Origin: an uncultured Draconibacterium sp.
Lineage (GTDB): Bacteria; Bacteroidota; Bacteroidia; Bacteroidales; Prolixibacteraceae
Length of the DNA stretch: 64,000 nucleotides
Direction of reading: 5' to 3'
Assembly (NCBI RefSeq): GCF_963674925.1
Contig: NZ_OY771647.1
Coordinates: 2,247,501 to 2,311,500, forward strand
Shown piece by piece: positions 44,244-53,052 of this stretch. Both the position numbers and the translations under genes were made by a program. Each line of letters begins with the position of its first letter. Positions within the stretch are counted from its first letter, which is position 1. The notes under the pieces were generated by a model. It saw nothing but the letters and a program-made list of their open reading frames with translations, made no database searches and was not told where the DNA came from.

Positions 44244-45461
44244 TTAGTCGGGTAATCCATATTTGTCAACCACAAAGTCGATGTCTTTGTCGCCACGGCC
44301 ACTCAGGTTAATAAGAATGGATTGTTGCTGGTTTTCTTTGGCCAGTTTTAGCCCGTAAGCCACAGCATGTGCACTTTCCAGGGCCGGAATAATTCCTTCC
44401 AGGCGACTTAATTCGTAAAAAGCGTCGATGGTTTCGGCATCGTCGGCAACACCGTAAGTTACCTTGCCCATATCTTTTAGCATACTATGCTCCGGTCCAA
44501 CACCCGGATAGTCGAGTCCGCTGGCTACTGAATACACCGGAGCCGGCTCGCCTTTTTCATCCTGCAGCGTGTAGCATTTAAAACCATGAATGACTCCGGG
44601 AGTTCCGTAAGTAATGGTGCTGGCGTGTTCGCCAAGTTTTGTTCCGACGCCACCCGGCTCCACGCCGTGTAATTGGGTATCCTCAATATCGAGGAAGCCC
44701 GAGAACATTCCCATGGCATTACTTCCGCCGCCAACACAAGCAACAACGTGATCGGGATTTTCGCCGGTCATTTCGTAAAACTGCTCCTGTGCTTCAATTC
44801 CAACAACACGCTGGAAATCGCGAACCATCATCGGGAAAGGGTGCGGTCCAACTACTGAACCGATACAGTAAATGGTATTTACCGGATCTTTTAAATACGA
44901 TTCAAAAGCCGAATCAACCGCTTCTTTTAGCGTTTTTAATCCGTGCGTAACAGGAACTACTTCCGCTCCCAGAATTTTCATACGTACCACATTCGGGTGT
45001 TCTTTGGCAATGTCAACTTCGCCCATGTGGATTTCGCATTCCAGACCAAAATAAGCTGCTGCAGTTGCCAGTGCCACACCGTGTTGTCCGGCACCGGTTT
45101 CGGCAATAAGTCTCTTTTTACCCAGGTGCTTGGCCAGCAATGCCTCGCCCATACAGTGGTTGAGTTTGTGCGCTCCCGAGTGGTTCAGATCTTCGCGTTT
45201 CAGGTAAATGCGGCCGCCATATTTTGCCGACAAATTCTGGCAGTAATAAACCGGGGTTGGGCGCCCCTGAAAGTGTTTGCGAATGCTGCGCAATTCAGAA
45301 ATAAAATTATGCGATTTGCTGATGCTGTGGTAAGCATTGGTAATGTTATCCATTTCTTTTTGCAAATCGGGTGGTATAAACGAACCACCATATTCTTTGT
45401 AAAATCCCTCTTTGTTCGGGTATTGCTTGAAATAATCAGTCATAAGTTTTTTATTTTTCAA
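44244..45461 (-). CDS. trpB: Tryptophan synthase beta chain-like enzyme, stand-alone
   Basis: 405 residues. The PLP lysine lies in KREDLNHSGAHKLNHCMGEA, the catalytic glutamate in IAETGAGQHGVALATAAA, the phosphate loop in CVGGGSNAMGMFSGF and the last motif in INLSGRGDKDIDFV. It is thus a complete TrpB. However, the subunit-communication region reads HMGEVDIAKEHPNVVRMKI where most TrpB have AEDVERQALNVFRM, and no trpA is beside it. A stand-alone TrpB that makes tryptophan from indole and serine is therefore likely; another beta-replacement reaction is possible. A terminator is shared with the XRE gene. Confidence 0.85.
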   Translation of the reverse strand: MKNKKLMTDYFKQYPNKEGFYKEYGGSFIPPDLQKEMDNITNAYHSISKSHNFISELRSIRKHFQGRPTPVYYCQNLSAKYGGRIYLKREDLNHSGAHKLNHCMGEALLAKHLGKKRLIAETGAGQHGVALATAAAYFGLECEIHMGEVDIAKEHPNVVRMKILGAEVVPVTHGLKTLKEAVDSAFESYLKDPVNTIYCIGSVVGPHPFPMMVRDFQRVVGIEAQEQFYEMTGENPDHVVACVGGGSNAMGMFSGFLDIEDTQLHGVEPGGVGTKLGEHASTITYGTPGVIHGFKCYTLQDEKGEPAPVYSVASGLDYPGVGPEHSMLKDMGKVTYGVADDAETIDAFYELSRLEGIIPALESAHAVAYGLKLAKENQQQSILINLSGRGDKDIDFVVDKYGLPD

Positions 45462-45557
45462 AATTGAAGCTACGAATGTAAAATTTTATCTCTTTGGGTC
45501 GATTCTAAATAAGCGGTTTAATTCGAAATTCTTTTGATTGAAAACATATGGTATTTT

Positions 45558-45648
45558 GTCCAGAAAGGACTATACGTAAATAACCGTGTGTGAAACGCAC
45601 GGCAAAAGGCAGCCAATGTATTTCAGCCCTGGGAGGGTTGAATAATTT
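45558..45648 (+). repeat. REP-like three-hairpin element, copy 1
   Basis: Three stem-loops in order: GTCC-agaaa-GGAC, CCGTGTG-tgaaa-CGCACGG, and CAGCCC-tggg-AGGGTTG. Two more copies lie at 46180-46270 (inverted) and 46364-46454 (direct), around the Y1 transposase gene. Confidence 0.78.
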
Positions 45649-45720
45649 ACTGAAAAGACAAGAATAATTCAATTTAACTAGCTAATTTAGTAGGTATTAA
45701 CTAATTTATACTTGTTAGCC

Positions 45721-46170
45721 ATGACTAGCTATCGTCAAATCATTTATCAGATCATTTTTCGCACAAAACACAATCAAAAAACATTAAAAGCCGATTCCCG
45801 TGATCAGCTTTATAGGTATATATGGGGAATCGTAAAAAATAAGAATTGCCATTTGTACCGAATTAATGGGATGGAGGATCATCTTCATATTTTAAGTGAT
45901 ATTCATCCCGGCATCGCTCTGGCCGATATGGTCAGAGACATAAAAACTGCTTCATCGGTTTGGTTAAAAAGCTCAACTTACTTTCCTGATTTTAATGGTT
46001 GGGCAGATGGTTATGCTGCCTTAACATATTCGTATTGGGACAAAGACAAATTGATTAACTATATTAAAAACCAGCAGGAACATCATAAAACTGAAACCTT
46101 TGAAGCGGAGTATCGAAGGCTTTTGGAAGAACACAATATTCGCATTGATGAACGGTACTTTTTAAAGTAA
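45721..46170 (+). CDS. REP-associated Y1 (IS200-like) transposase
   Basis: 149 residues from the ATG at 45721. The HUH pair is in MEDHLHILSDIHPG, and the catalytic tyrosine is in LINYIKNQQEHHKTETFEAE; the start (SYRQIIYQIIFRTKHN) and end (NIRIDERYFLK) are typical of RAYT-type TnpA. These enzymes cut and join single strands at hairpins. There are no IS ends; instead three copies of a hairpin repeat flank the gene, as in REP-RAYT pairs. The ORF is complete and may be active. Confidence 0.92.
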   Translation: MTSYRQIIYQIIFRTKHNQKTLKADSRDQLYRYIWGIVKNKNCHLYRINGMEDHLHILSDIHPGIALADMVRDIKTASSVWLKSSTYFPDFNGWADGYAALTYSYWDKDKLINYIKNQQEHHKTETFEAEYRRLLEEHNIRIDERYFLK

Positions 46171-46179
46171 TGAACCTTG

Positions 46180-46270
46180 TTCAACCCCTTTCGGGGCTGA
46201 GGCTGCACTTCGTTGGTTACCACCGGTTTTACCGGCGGTTATTCGTATTTAGTCCTTTCAGGACATTTTC
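46180..46270 (-). repeat. REP-like three-hairpin element, copy 2 (inverted)
   Basis: Read from 46270: TCC-tgaaa-GGA, then CCGCCGGT-aaa-ACCGGTGG, then CAGCCC-cgaaag-GGGTTGA. It has the same three-stem plan as the copies at 45558 and 46364, while the middle stem has quite different bases that still pair. Confidence 0.75.
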
Positions 46271-46363
46271 TATGAATTTGGAAGAAAATTATCTCTGCTG
46301 CTTATCTGCAAATCCGGAGGGATTTACCAGATAGTTGGATTTTCGTATCAACAGAAATGCGGA

Positions 46364-46454
46364 TAGTCCTGGAAAGGACTATATGTAAATAACCGTGTGT
46401 GAAACGCACGGAAGTAGGACGCGAATAGATATCAGCCCTGAAAGGGTTGAATAT
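46364..46454 (+). repeat. REP-like three-hairpin element, copy 3
   Basis: Nearly the same as copy 1: GTCCTGGAAAGGAC, CCGTGTG-tgaaa-CGCACGG, and CAGCCC-tgaa-AGGGTTG. Direct orientation to copy 1, on the far side of the transposase gene and just before the acyl-CoA ligase stop. Confidence 0.78.
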
Positions 46455-46479
46455 ATTGCCGCTGTCGGTAAAAGCCTGT

Positions 46480-48144
46480 TTAGTGATACAGGTAGCGCTT
46501 TATTTTTTGCGTAGCAGTTTTTATAAAAGGAGTAGGATGAGAAATAAAATCCTGAATTTTGGAGAACTTGTTAACCCTTGAATTAATATAATCTTTTAGT
46601 TCAGCGCTTAACTCTTCAATTTTTTCATCTACATGATGAGAGATTTCATCCATTTTGTCTCCAAGTTCAGAACGCATTTCTTTTACTTTTTGCTCCAGTT
46701 CCTCACGGTTAAAATGAACCAGTGCCACCAGTTTTCCTTTTTTCTGAATTACTACCGACTCAACAACATGCCTGAAATTATTGATGATAGATTCTATTTC
46801 TTCGGGGTAAATATTTTCTCCGTTGGCACCCACGATCATATTTTTCAACCGGCCTTTGTGGCTCAGCCATCCGTCCTTATCGAAAACACCCAGATCACCT
46901 GTTTTAAACCAGCCATCGTCGGTTAATACTTGTTTTGTTTCTTCCGGATTTTTATAGTAGCCCAACATTACGTTTGGTCCTTTTGCCCAGATTTCACCTT
47001 CGCCCGTTGCCGGGTTCGGGTCGTGAATTTTTACTTCGCAATTAATCACCTTTGGGCCAATTGCCCTGAAACGCGTTGTTGTGGGATTCGACCCTGCAAC
47101 AAGCGGTGAAGTTTCGGTTAAACCGTAACCAATGGCGTACGGAAATTTTGCATCGCGCAGAAAACGTTCTACTTTACCATCGAGCTTTGCACCGCCAATG
47201 CCAAAAAACTCGAGTCGGCCACCAAAAGTTTCCATCAGTTTTTTCCCGGCCAAACGATGTACCAACTTGCGTGTGGGTGGAAAACGGTGTAGTAAGCGAG
47301 TAACCGTTTTTTTATTAATGGCGGGCAGGATGCTGCTTTTATACACTTTTTCGATAATCATCGGAACGGTCAGCATAATCTCCGGACGTATTTTTTTTAG
47401 AGCCGGTAAAAGCACACTTGCTGTTGGTGGTTTACGGAGATAGGTAACACTGGCTCCTTTGTACATGGCCAGTAAAAACCCAATGGTATTTTCGTAGGTA
47501 TGCGACAACGGTAAAACCGACAAAAAGTGGTAATCTTCCCTGATTTCCTGAACAGCCGCCGACTGAACCACATTCGCCAAAATATTTTTTTGCGATAACA
47601 TTACACCTTTCGAGTTTCCGGTTGTGCCGGAGGTGTAGATCAGAACTGCCAGCTCATTTTCTTTTGGTTGATAGGCTTTTTTGCTGCTTGATTTTTCATC
47701 GAAAACTACCGAAGAATCTTCAGCTTTTAAAAGGCTAAAATCGTCGATTTTTACAATCACGTCCAGCGTTGATGTGTCAGCTTCTTTTAGTTTGTATTGA
47801 AGGTTTGCCGAGATAAACATCGCTTTCGACTCGGAATGTTTGATCACATTCTCCAACTCTGACGGACTAAAATCGGGAAGAACAGGAACAGCAACAATCC
47901 CGGAGCATTGCAGGGCAAAATAAACAACTCCCCAGTTGGGCATGTTTTGGCTGTAGATGATTACTTTATCGCCTTCCCCCAAACCAAGCTTTGCAAGAAA
48001 AGCCTGAACAGCAGAGATTTTTTGTCCCATTTCCGCGTACGTGAGATATTCTTCATCAATAAAACCAAGCGCTTTATTGTTGGCATAATTTTTCACTGAT
48101 GCTGAAATGAAGGAGGAAAAGCTGTCGATTTTATCTCTCTGCAT
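46480..48144 (-). CDS. Long-chain fatty acid-CoA ligase, AMP-forming
   Basis: 554 residues of the ANL superfamily. P-loop YTSGTTGNSKGVMLSQKN (about residue 170), A5 motif AIGYGLTETSPLVAG, A7 motif WFKTGDLGVF, A8 hinge LSHKGRLKNMIVGANGENIY and a final lysine near the end (PFIKTATQKIKRYL). It activates fatty acids to acyl-AMP and then acyl-CoA. The insert of about 50 residues rich in E and K in the C-terminal domain (ELEQKVKEMRSELGDKMDEI) is common in bacterial members. It is transcribed alone. Confidence 0.9.
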   Translation of the reverse strand: MQRDKIDSFSSFISASVKNYANNKALGFIDEEYLTYAEMGQKISAVQAFLAKLGLGEGDKVIIYSQNMPNWGVVYFALQCSGIVAVPVLPDFSPSELENVIKHSESKAMFISANLQYKLKEADTSTLDVIVKIDDFSLLKAEDSSVVFDEKSSSKKAYQPKENELAVLIYTSGTTGNSKGVMLSQKNILANVVQSAAVQEIREDYHFLSVLPLSHTYENTIGFLLAMYKGASVTYLRKPPTASVLLPALKKIRPEIMLTVPMIIEKVYKSSILPAINKKTVTRLLHRFPPTRKLVHRLAGKKLMETFGGRLEFFGIGGAKLDGKVERFLRDAKFPYAIGYGLTETSPLVAGSNPTTTRFRAIGPKVINCEVKIHDPNPATGEGEIWAKGPNVMLGYYKNPEETKQVLTDDGWFKTGDLGVFDKDGWLSHKGRLKNMIVGANGENIYPEEIESIINNFRHVVESVVIQKKGKLVALVHFNREELEQKVKEMRSELGDKMDEISHHVDEKIEELSAELKDYINSRVNKFSKIQDFISHPTPFIKTATQKIKRYLYH

Positions 48145-48232
48145 AATGCTGTAATTATGGTTAAAGCCAGCTTTTGTGCAAATATTTCGTCTTAAAAAAT
48201 GTTAGCGTAAAAGCTTTATCTACAAAGGTATT

Positions 48233-49444
48233 TTATTTTAGGTAGAGATTACTGTCGCCATAACTTAAAAAGCGGAAGTCGTTCGCCAATGCATAATCGT
48301 AAACTTCTTTCCATTTATTGCCCAAAAATGCGCTGATTAAGAGTAGTAGCGTACTTTGTGGCTGGTGAAAGTTGGTAAACATTCCGCTGATCAGTTTAAA
48401 ATCGTAACCCGGAAGAATGATAATTTGGGTAGAAAAGCGAATGGCTTTTTCCCCGTTTTCTGCCAGAAAATAAATGATATTTTGAAGTGCCTTTTCAATA
48501 GAAATCTTTGCTTCGTTTTCGTAAGGCTCCCATTGTTTTACTTCGGGATGAAAAGGATTGAAACGTTTTTCTTCCAGTTGCAGACCGATCCAGTACAAAC
48601 TTTCGAGTGAGCGCACCGAAGTCGTACCCACTGCAATAATGTTTTTGGGATTCTCCACAAACGAACGCAAAATATCAATGGGGATGATCACCTGTTCATG
48701 ATGCATGGTGTGCCCTTCGATGGTTTCCGATTTTACGGGCTGAAAAGTGCCGGCTCCCACATGCAGCGTAATTTCGTTAGTGCTAATGTTTTTATCTGCC
48801 AGTTGCGCAATCACCGGATCGGTAAAATGCAGACCTGCTGTTGGTGCGGCTACCGAACCATCGATTTTTGCATAAACCGTTTGGTAGCTTTCTTCGTCGC
48901 TTTCTTCGGTGTCGCGGTGCAGGTACGGTGGTATGGGCAATTGCCCGATGTGCTCAATAATTTCGGAGAAGTGCACGCCGCCGTTCCACACAAAACGGAT
49001 GTGAAAAGAGTTGCCTTCCTGCCCGATTTTGGCAGCGGTCAGTTCAATGGCTTGCCCATCAATTTCAAAGGTTTGGCTCAGGAAACCTTCTTTCCATTTT
49101 TTTGAATTACCAACCATACATTTCCAGGTTACTTCTTCTGTTTCCTGAAAAGCTACCTGGTAATCGGCCGGTTCAACGGGCTCCAGACAAAAGATCTCGA
49201 TTTTGGCACCTGTTTCTTTATAAAAAAACAAACGGGCATGAATAACGCGGGTATTATTAAAAACCAGTTGCGCATCTTCCGGAAGGTAATTGGCGCAGTT
49301 TTCAAAAATATCCTGTTTTATTGTACCATTCTGCCTGACAAGCAATTTTGATTTATCGCGCTCAGTAAGCGGGTATTTGGCAATGCGCTCATCGGGCAGA
49401 TTGTAGGTGTAATCGCTAATCTTTATGTCTTTGTATCTGTTCAA
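48233..49444 (-). CDS. queA: S-adenosylmethionine:tRNA ribosyltransferase-isomerase
   Basis: 403 residues with the QueA start (ISDYTYNLPDERIAKYPLTE), the core SVAAPTAGLHFTDPVIAQL and HVGAGTFQPVKSETIEGHTM, and the end TNFHQPQSTLLLLISAFLG. QueA moves the ribosyl part of SAM to preQ1 in tRNA to form epoxyqueuosine. At 403 residues it is longer than E. coli QueA (356), with the additions in the middle, as is usual in Bacteroidota. No other queuosine gene is beside it. Confidence 0.93.
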   Translation of the reverse strand: MNRYKDIKISDYTYNLPDERIAKYPLTERDKSKLLVRQNGTIKQDIFENCANYLPEDAQLVFNNTRVIHARLFFYKETGAKIEIFCLEPVEPADYQVAFQETEEVTWKCMVGNSKKWKEGFLSQTFEIDGQAIELTAAKIGQEGNSFHIRFVWNGGVHFSEIIEHIGQLPIPPYLHRDTEESDEESYQTVYAKIDGSVAAPTAGLHFTDPVIAQLADKNISTNEITLHVGAGTFQPVKSETIEGHTMHHEQVIIPIDILRSFVENPKNIIAVGTTSVRSLESLYWIGLQLEEKRFNPFHPEVKQWEPYENEAKISIEKALQNIIYFLAENGEKAIRFSTQIIILPGYDFKLISGMFTNFHQPQSTLLLLISAFLGNKWKEVYDYALANDFRFLSYGDSNLYLK

Positions 49445-49510
49445 AACAATTGTCTTTTTAGGACTGCAAAAGTAAGAATTTCTTTAAGGAGAACAGCATG
49501 AATAACAATT

Positions 49511-49589
49511 AAGGGTTAAAGCCCACTTCGGAGCATATTCATTAAGCCCGGGGTTAGTAATAGCGCTCTCCAAACGGGCTTTAGCCCTT
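49511..49589. repeat. Inverted repeat AAGGGTTAAAGCCC / GGGCTTTAGCCCTT
   Basis: A 14-bp inverted repeat with one mismatch and a loop of 51 nt in the gap between divergent queA and the DUF2027 gene. It is likely a REP-type palindrome rather than a promoter. Confidence 0.55.
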
Positions 49590-49632
49590 AAAGATAAATA
49601 TTAATGCTACTTTTGCGGGAAAGTAAAAAGTC

Positions 49633-50673
49633 ATGATAAAAGTAGGCGATAAGGTTAAGTTTTTAAACGATGTTGGTGGAGGAGTAGTAACCGGTTTTGT
49701 AAATAAAAATACGGTAAATGTTGAAGGCGATGATGGTTTTGAAGTGCCTTGCCTGATAAGAGAGCTGGTGAATGTAAGTGCTCCTGAACTGAATGTTAGC
49801 AGTACTGCTCGTGCCCAACAGGAAACGCAGGCAGAAGTGCAGCCCGAACCTGAATACATCGAGCCGAAAGGCGAAATCATTAACGGCAAAAATGCAGCAG
49901 AATTTTATTTCTGTTTTGTTCCTACCAATCCCAAAAATCCACTGTCGGGCGAAATCGAGTTGTATTTGGTTAACGACAGCAATTATACAGTGCTATTTAA
50001 TTATTCGTATATAAAAACCGATGCGGTCGAGGCCATTAAACAAGGCTCGGTTCGTTCGAATTCAAGAGAAAAAATTGACGCTTTGGTACAGGAGGATTTT
50101 AGCGATTTGCCTGACTTTGGGTTTCAGCTGATTTATTTTCGCGAAACAGAAAGCGAATGGAACCATCCAATGGTGAAGAAGTTCAGGGTAAACCCGGTGA
50201 AATTTTACAAAGAATCGACTTTTCGCGAAAATTCATATTTCAAAAAGAATGCTTTGGTGCTGAAGATTACGTCTGATACTTTTCAGACTGAACTGGATAA
50301 ACTAACGCAGGATGACTTCAAAAAGGTGGTTAAAGCCAAAGAAATTGTTGAAGCACCAAAACGAAAAGAACGTAAACGAAATGCCGAAGAAATGGTGATC
50401 GATTTGCATATTACCGAGCTGCTAGATGAATCGGAAGGTTTGAGCAACCGCGAAATTCTGGATATACAAATGGATGCTGTTGAATCGGAGATGAACCTGG
50501 CCATTAAAAATCATACAAAACGAGTTGTATTTATTCACGGTGTAGGGCAGGGCGTTTTAAAACAGGAGGTAACCAATCTGCTGAAACGCAAATTCAAAAA
50601 ATATTATTTCCAGGATGCCTCGTTTAAAGAATACGGTTACGGAGCTACAATGGTAATTTTGAGGAAAGGATGA
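49633..50673 (+). CDS. DUF2027 and Smr domain protein
   Basis: 346 residues. The N-terminus (MIKVGDKVKFLNDVGGGVVT) starts a DUF2027 beta domain. The C-terminus from about residue 255 is an Smr domain: VIDLHITELLDE (Smr DLH motif) and VVFIHGVGQGVLKQEVTNLL (the HGxG motif). Smr domains nick or cleave DNA or RNA; Bacteroidota use this DUF2027-Smr fusion instead of MutS2-borne Smr. The role of this fusion is not known. It stands alone on the plus strand. Confidence 0.9.
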   Translation: MIKVGDKVKFLNDVGGGVVTGFVNKNTVNVEGDDGFEVPCLIRELVNVSAPELNVSSTARAQQETQAEVQPEPEYIEPKGEIINGKNAAEFYFCFVPTNPKNPLSGEIELYLVNDSNYTVLFNYSYIKTDAVEAIKQGSVRSNSREKIDALVQEDFSDLPDFGFQLIYFRETESEWNHPMVKKFRVNPVKFYKESTFRENSYFKKNALVLKITSDTFQTELDKLTQDDFKKVVKAKEIVEAPKRKERKRNAEEMVIDLHITELLDESEGLSNREILDIQMDAVESEMNLAIKNHTKRVVFIHGVGQGVLKQEVTNLLKRKFKKYYFQDASFKEYGYGATMVILRKG

Positions 50674-50770
50674 TTGATAAAGGATTAACTATAACGATGA
50701 AGGATTAATGATTAGGGATTATTGGGGAGATTATGTAATTTGTGAATGTAATCACCAATAAATTTTAATC

Positions 50771-51133
50771 ATGAACAAAGAAAAAGACCTCAAAAAAAGA
50801 ACCAAAAGCTTTTGTATAGATTGTATTCGTTTAACGGAAAGTTTGCCAGATACTTATTTAGGAAAACATATTCGAGGACAATTAATAAGAAGTTCATCAT
50901 CAGTGGCGGCTAATTACAGAGCTGCGAAACTAGCACAGTCGACAGCTTCATTTGTTTCAAAAATCAGCATAGTAATTGAAGAAGCTGATGAATCACAATT
51001 CTGGCTTGAGTTAATTGAAAATCTGAAACTGTTTAATTCCGAACAAAGAGATATCCTTGAAAAGGAGGCTTCAGAACTTGTTGCTATTTTTGTTTCTTCG
51101 CGTAAAAAGTTGCATCAACGTAAATTCAATTAA
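50771..51133 (+). CDS. Four-helix-bundle protein (S23 ribosomal-intervening-sequence family)
   Basis: 120 residues, helical, with the family motif IRGQLIRSSSSVAANYRAAK and the helical end DILEKEASELVAIFVSSRKK. These proteins were first found inside 23S rRNA intervening sequences but stand alone in many Bacteroidota. The role is unknown. It lies directly upstream of rnpB, 64 bp before its promoter. Confidence 0.9.
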   Translation: MNKEKDLKKRTKSFCIDCIRLTESLPDTYLGKHIRGQLIRSSSSVAANYRAAKLAQSTASFVSKISIVIEEADESQFWLELIENLKLFNSEQRDILEKEASELVAIFVSSRKKLHQRKFN

Positions 51134-51196
51134 TCCTTAATCCTTCCAATTCATCGTTTTTATTCATCCTTTATCAATTATCCTTAATCGTTTTAC

Positions 51197-51204
51197 TACT
51201 TTTG
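51197..51204 (+). promoter_or_regulatory. Minus-7 box of the rnpB promoter
   Basis: TACTTTTG is an exact match to the Bacteroidota minus-7 consensus TAnnTTTG, five bases before the first base of the RNase P RNA. I see no clear minus-33 TTTG. Confidence 0.65.
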
Positions 51205-51208
51205 CACC

Positions 51209-51626
51209 GGCAAGCCGCTTTATCGGGCTGACGATTACCGTTAGTCAGGAAAGTCCGGGCAACGCAGGGCGCCGTGCTTCCTAGCGGGAAGATCTTTGAA
51301 AGGGGATAGCAACGTAACAGAAAATAACCACCTTGTTGTGGCGTGTCCACAACGGGGAACGGGTGAAAAGGTGCGGTAAAAGCGCACCGGTGGAGGTGGC
51401 AACATCGCCAGCCGTACGTCTTACGGGTTGCAAAGCCATGTATATCCAAAGTGTTTGCCGCTGTTGCGGTACAGCGAAACGGCCCGTTTTGCTCTCAACG
51501 CACAAGAGACTTTGGAGGGGTAGGCTGCAGGATCCCGGCAGTGATGTCGGGACTAGATAAATGATAAAGCCCCTGACGATTGCTTGCGCAATATCAGGGT
51601 GACAGGACCCGGCTTACAGGCTTGCC
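51209..51626 (+). ncRNA. rnpB: RNase P RNA
   Basis: About 418 nt. The strand of P4 reads AGGAAAGTCCGGGCAACGCA near 51249, the core ACAGAA block follows (about 51317), GGTGCGGTAAAAGCGCACCG marks the P11/P12 region, and TAGATAAATGATAAAGCCCC with ACAGGACCCGGCTTAC is the 3' conserved part. Ends pair as GGCAAGCC (51209) / GGCTTGCC (51619) to make P1. A T-run ends the gene. It cleaves pre-tRNA leaders with RnpA. Small frames across this stretch are not genes. Confidence 0.95.
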
Positions 51627-51728
51627 TTTTTTAATAAAACTCGAAATTCAGAATCCGTCAATTGACGGAAACTGGATTTTGTTAGTTGAATTAATCCCGA
51701 CAACGAAGTTCGTCGGGATATGATTCTT

Positions 51729-51768
51729 CAGCGGGTGACTAGTTGTTTAAACTTATAGTCACCCGCTG
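51729..51768. terminator. Strong hairpin between rnpB and the phosphatase gene
   Basis: A perfect 13-bp stem CAGCGGGTGACTA / TAGTCACCCGCTG with a 14-nt loop, followed by AATTGTTTTT. It probably ends transcription from rnpB and the convergent gene. A smaller hairpin (ATCCCGAC/GTCGGGAT) precedes it. Confidence 0.75.
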
Positions 51769-51783
51769 AATTGTTTTTAAGGC

Positions 51784-52344
51784 TTATTTTAATTTCCAGT
51801 CAACCTCTTCTTTAAGTAAATATTCCAATGGAAACGAAAATTTGATCTGCTCGCCAAATGCAATAGCATCTGCCAGTTTATATCCTTTGTATTCAACCAG
51901 GTAAGCCATCATAAAATAGGTAACACGGCCGGCACTTCCGCAATGAATTAATACCTTTTTGTATTTGCCATCCAATGCTTCTGCAAATTTCTCGAGGTTT
52001 TCGGGTGTATATCCATCGTAACCTGCAATCGGTAACGAAACGTATTTCATTTTCAGTTTGGCAACCATTTCTTCTTCGTTAAATGCTTCCTCGGCAAAAT
52101 CCTCGTTTTCTCCTTCTGTACGAAGATTGATAACCAAATCAACACCCTGTTCTTTTAACCATTCAAAGGTTTCGAGATTGGGCTGACCGCTAAAAAACAT
52201 GTTGTCGCTTTTATACATGTTCGGCGCATTATCGAGCTCTTCAACCTCGGGAACTCCCTTTTTCTGAAGCGTTGAAGCCTGTGCCAAAGGCGCATTGAAA
52301 AGAAGTACTACACAACTAAACAGCAGTAGGGTAAACGTTTTCAT
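51784..52344 (-). CDS. Exported phosphatase-like protein (beta-lactamase hydrolase-like, DUF442 type)
   Basis: 186 residues with a signal peptide (LLLFSCVVLLFNAPLAQAST). It has the DSP-like fold marks MFFSGQPNLETFEWLKEQGV, then VINLRTEGEN, and an active loop VLIHCGSAGRVTYFMMAYLV. The cysteine and arginine are separated by four residues (CGSAGR), as in the DUF442/BLH and rhodanese-like loops, rather than the five of classical PTPs. So either a phosphatase or a sulfur-transfer activity is possible, in the periplasm. Confidence 0.82.
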   Translation of the reverse strand: MKTFTLLLFSCVVLLFNAPLAQASTLQKKGVPEVEELDNAPNMYKSDNMFFSGQPNLETFEWLKEQGVDLVINLRTEGENEDFAEEAFNEEEMVAKLKMKYVSLPIAGYDGYTPENLEKFAEALDGKYKKVLIHCGSAGRVTYFMMAYLVEYKGYKLADAIAFGEQIKFSFPLEYLLKEEVDWKLK

Positions 52345-52503
52345 AAAATTGTATTTTGAGTTATTTCATAAAGTTAGGTATCCGGAATTGCAATTCTGTT
52401 AATGAAGTGTTATTGCTTGTTAACGAGATTAAAAACGGACCGCTCAAAAAAAAACTGATAGATTAATTTATAGAACGATTAATATCTTACGCCTGCCGGC
52501 AGC

Positions 52504-52880
52504 CTTCATCTTTGCCTTGAAGCAAAGACGAAGCAGAAAGTTCAAGGCTGCTTTTGGTCCTTACCCTACGTTTTTGTAAAACCTAAGTTCGGACGGGTGA
52601 TCTCCTCGATTCCTCGGAGCTTCCCGCTCTCACTAAGGTTTTACTTCAACTCCGGGCAACGACCAAAAGAGGCCGTCCACTAATGCAACGCCTGCTACAT
52701 CGGAGCCTGGCCTCGTCCGGTGAGCCGTAAAACAAGCGTTGCCGGCGTTAAAAAATTACTGATGTTTGAGGAGGTACGACGAGTTTCAGGAATTTTAGCT
52801 GGCATCGCGTAGCTTTTCCGAGGGAAGCGGGCGCAGCCTTGGGTTTTTTGTCTACTCTTTGGGCTAAGCCAAAGAGTAGA
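52504..52880 (-). repeat. Structured ~400-bp non-coding element, copy B (inverted)
   Basis: Copy B of the element at 24600-25000, in the opposite orientation. Terminal hairpins CTTCATCTTTGC / GCAAAGACGAAG (52504, 52522) and TCTACTCTTTGG / CCAAAGAGTAGA (52851, 52869); internal helices CAAGGCTGC (52543) / GCAGCCTTG (52833) and GTAAAACCT (52576) / AGGTTTTAC (52636). Differences from copy A in the stems occur on both strands. There is no gene in the whole 52345-53052 gap. Confidence 0.75.
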
Positions 52881-53052
52881 ATCCGCCTGATAGGGCAAAA
52901 AGGAAGTTTCTTTTGCTTGGTGTTTGATTCATAGCTGAAATTTGAAGCAAAATATTTTTTCTTCTACCCAAGACTTTTTGGGTGAGCTCTAAAAACAAAA
53001 GATGCGATTCTACTCTGCTTGTTTTTGTTAAGGAGCGTCTGAACTTTTGTAG

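Noticed and set aside
51174..51560. Several open frames of 70-90 codons on both strands
   Set aside because: They lie across rnpB, whose conserved core and P1 ends are clear; the frames are by-products of the RNA gene.
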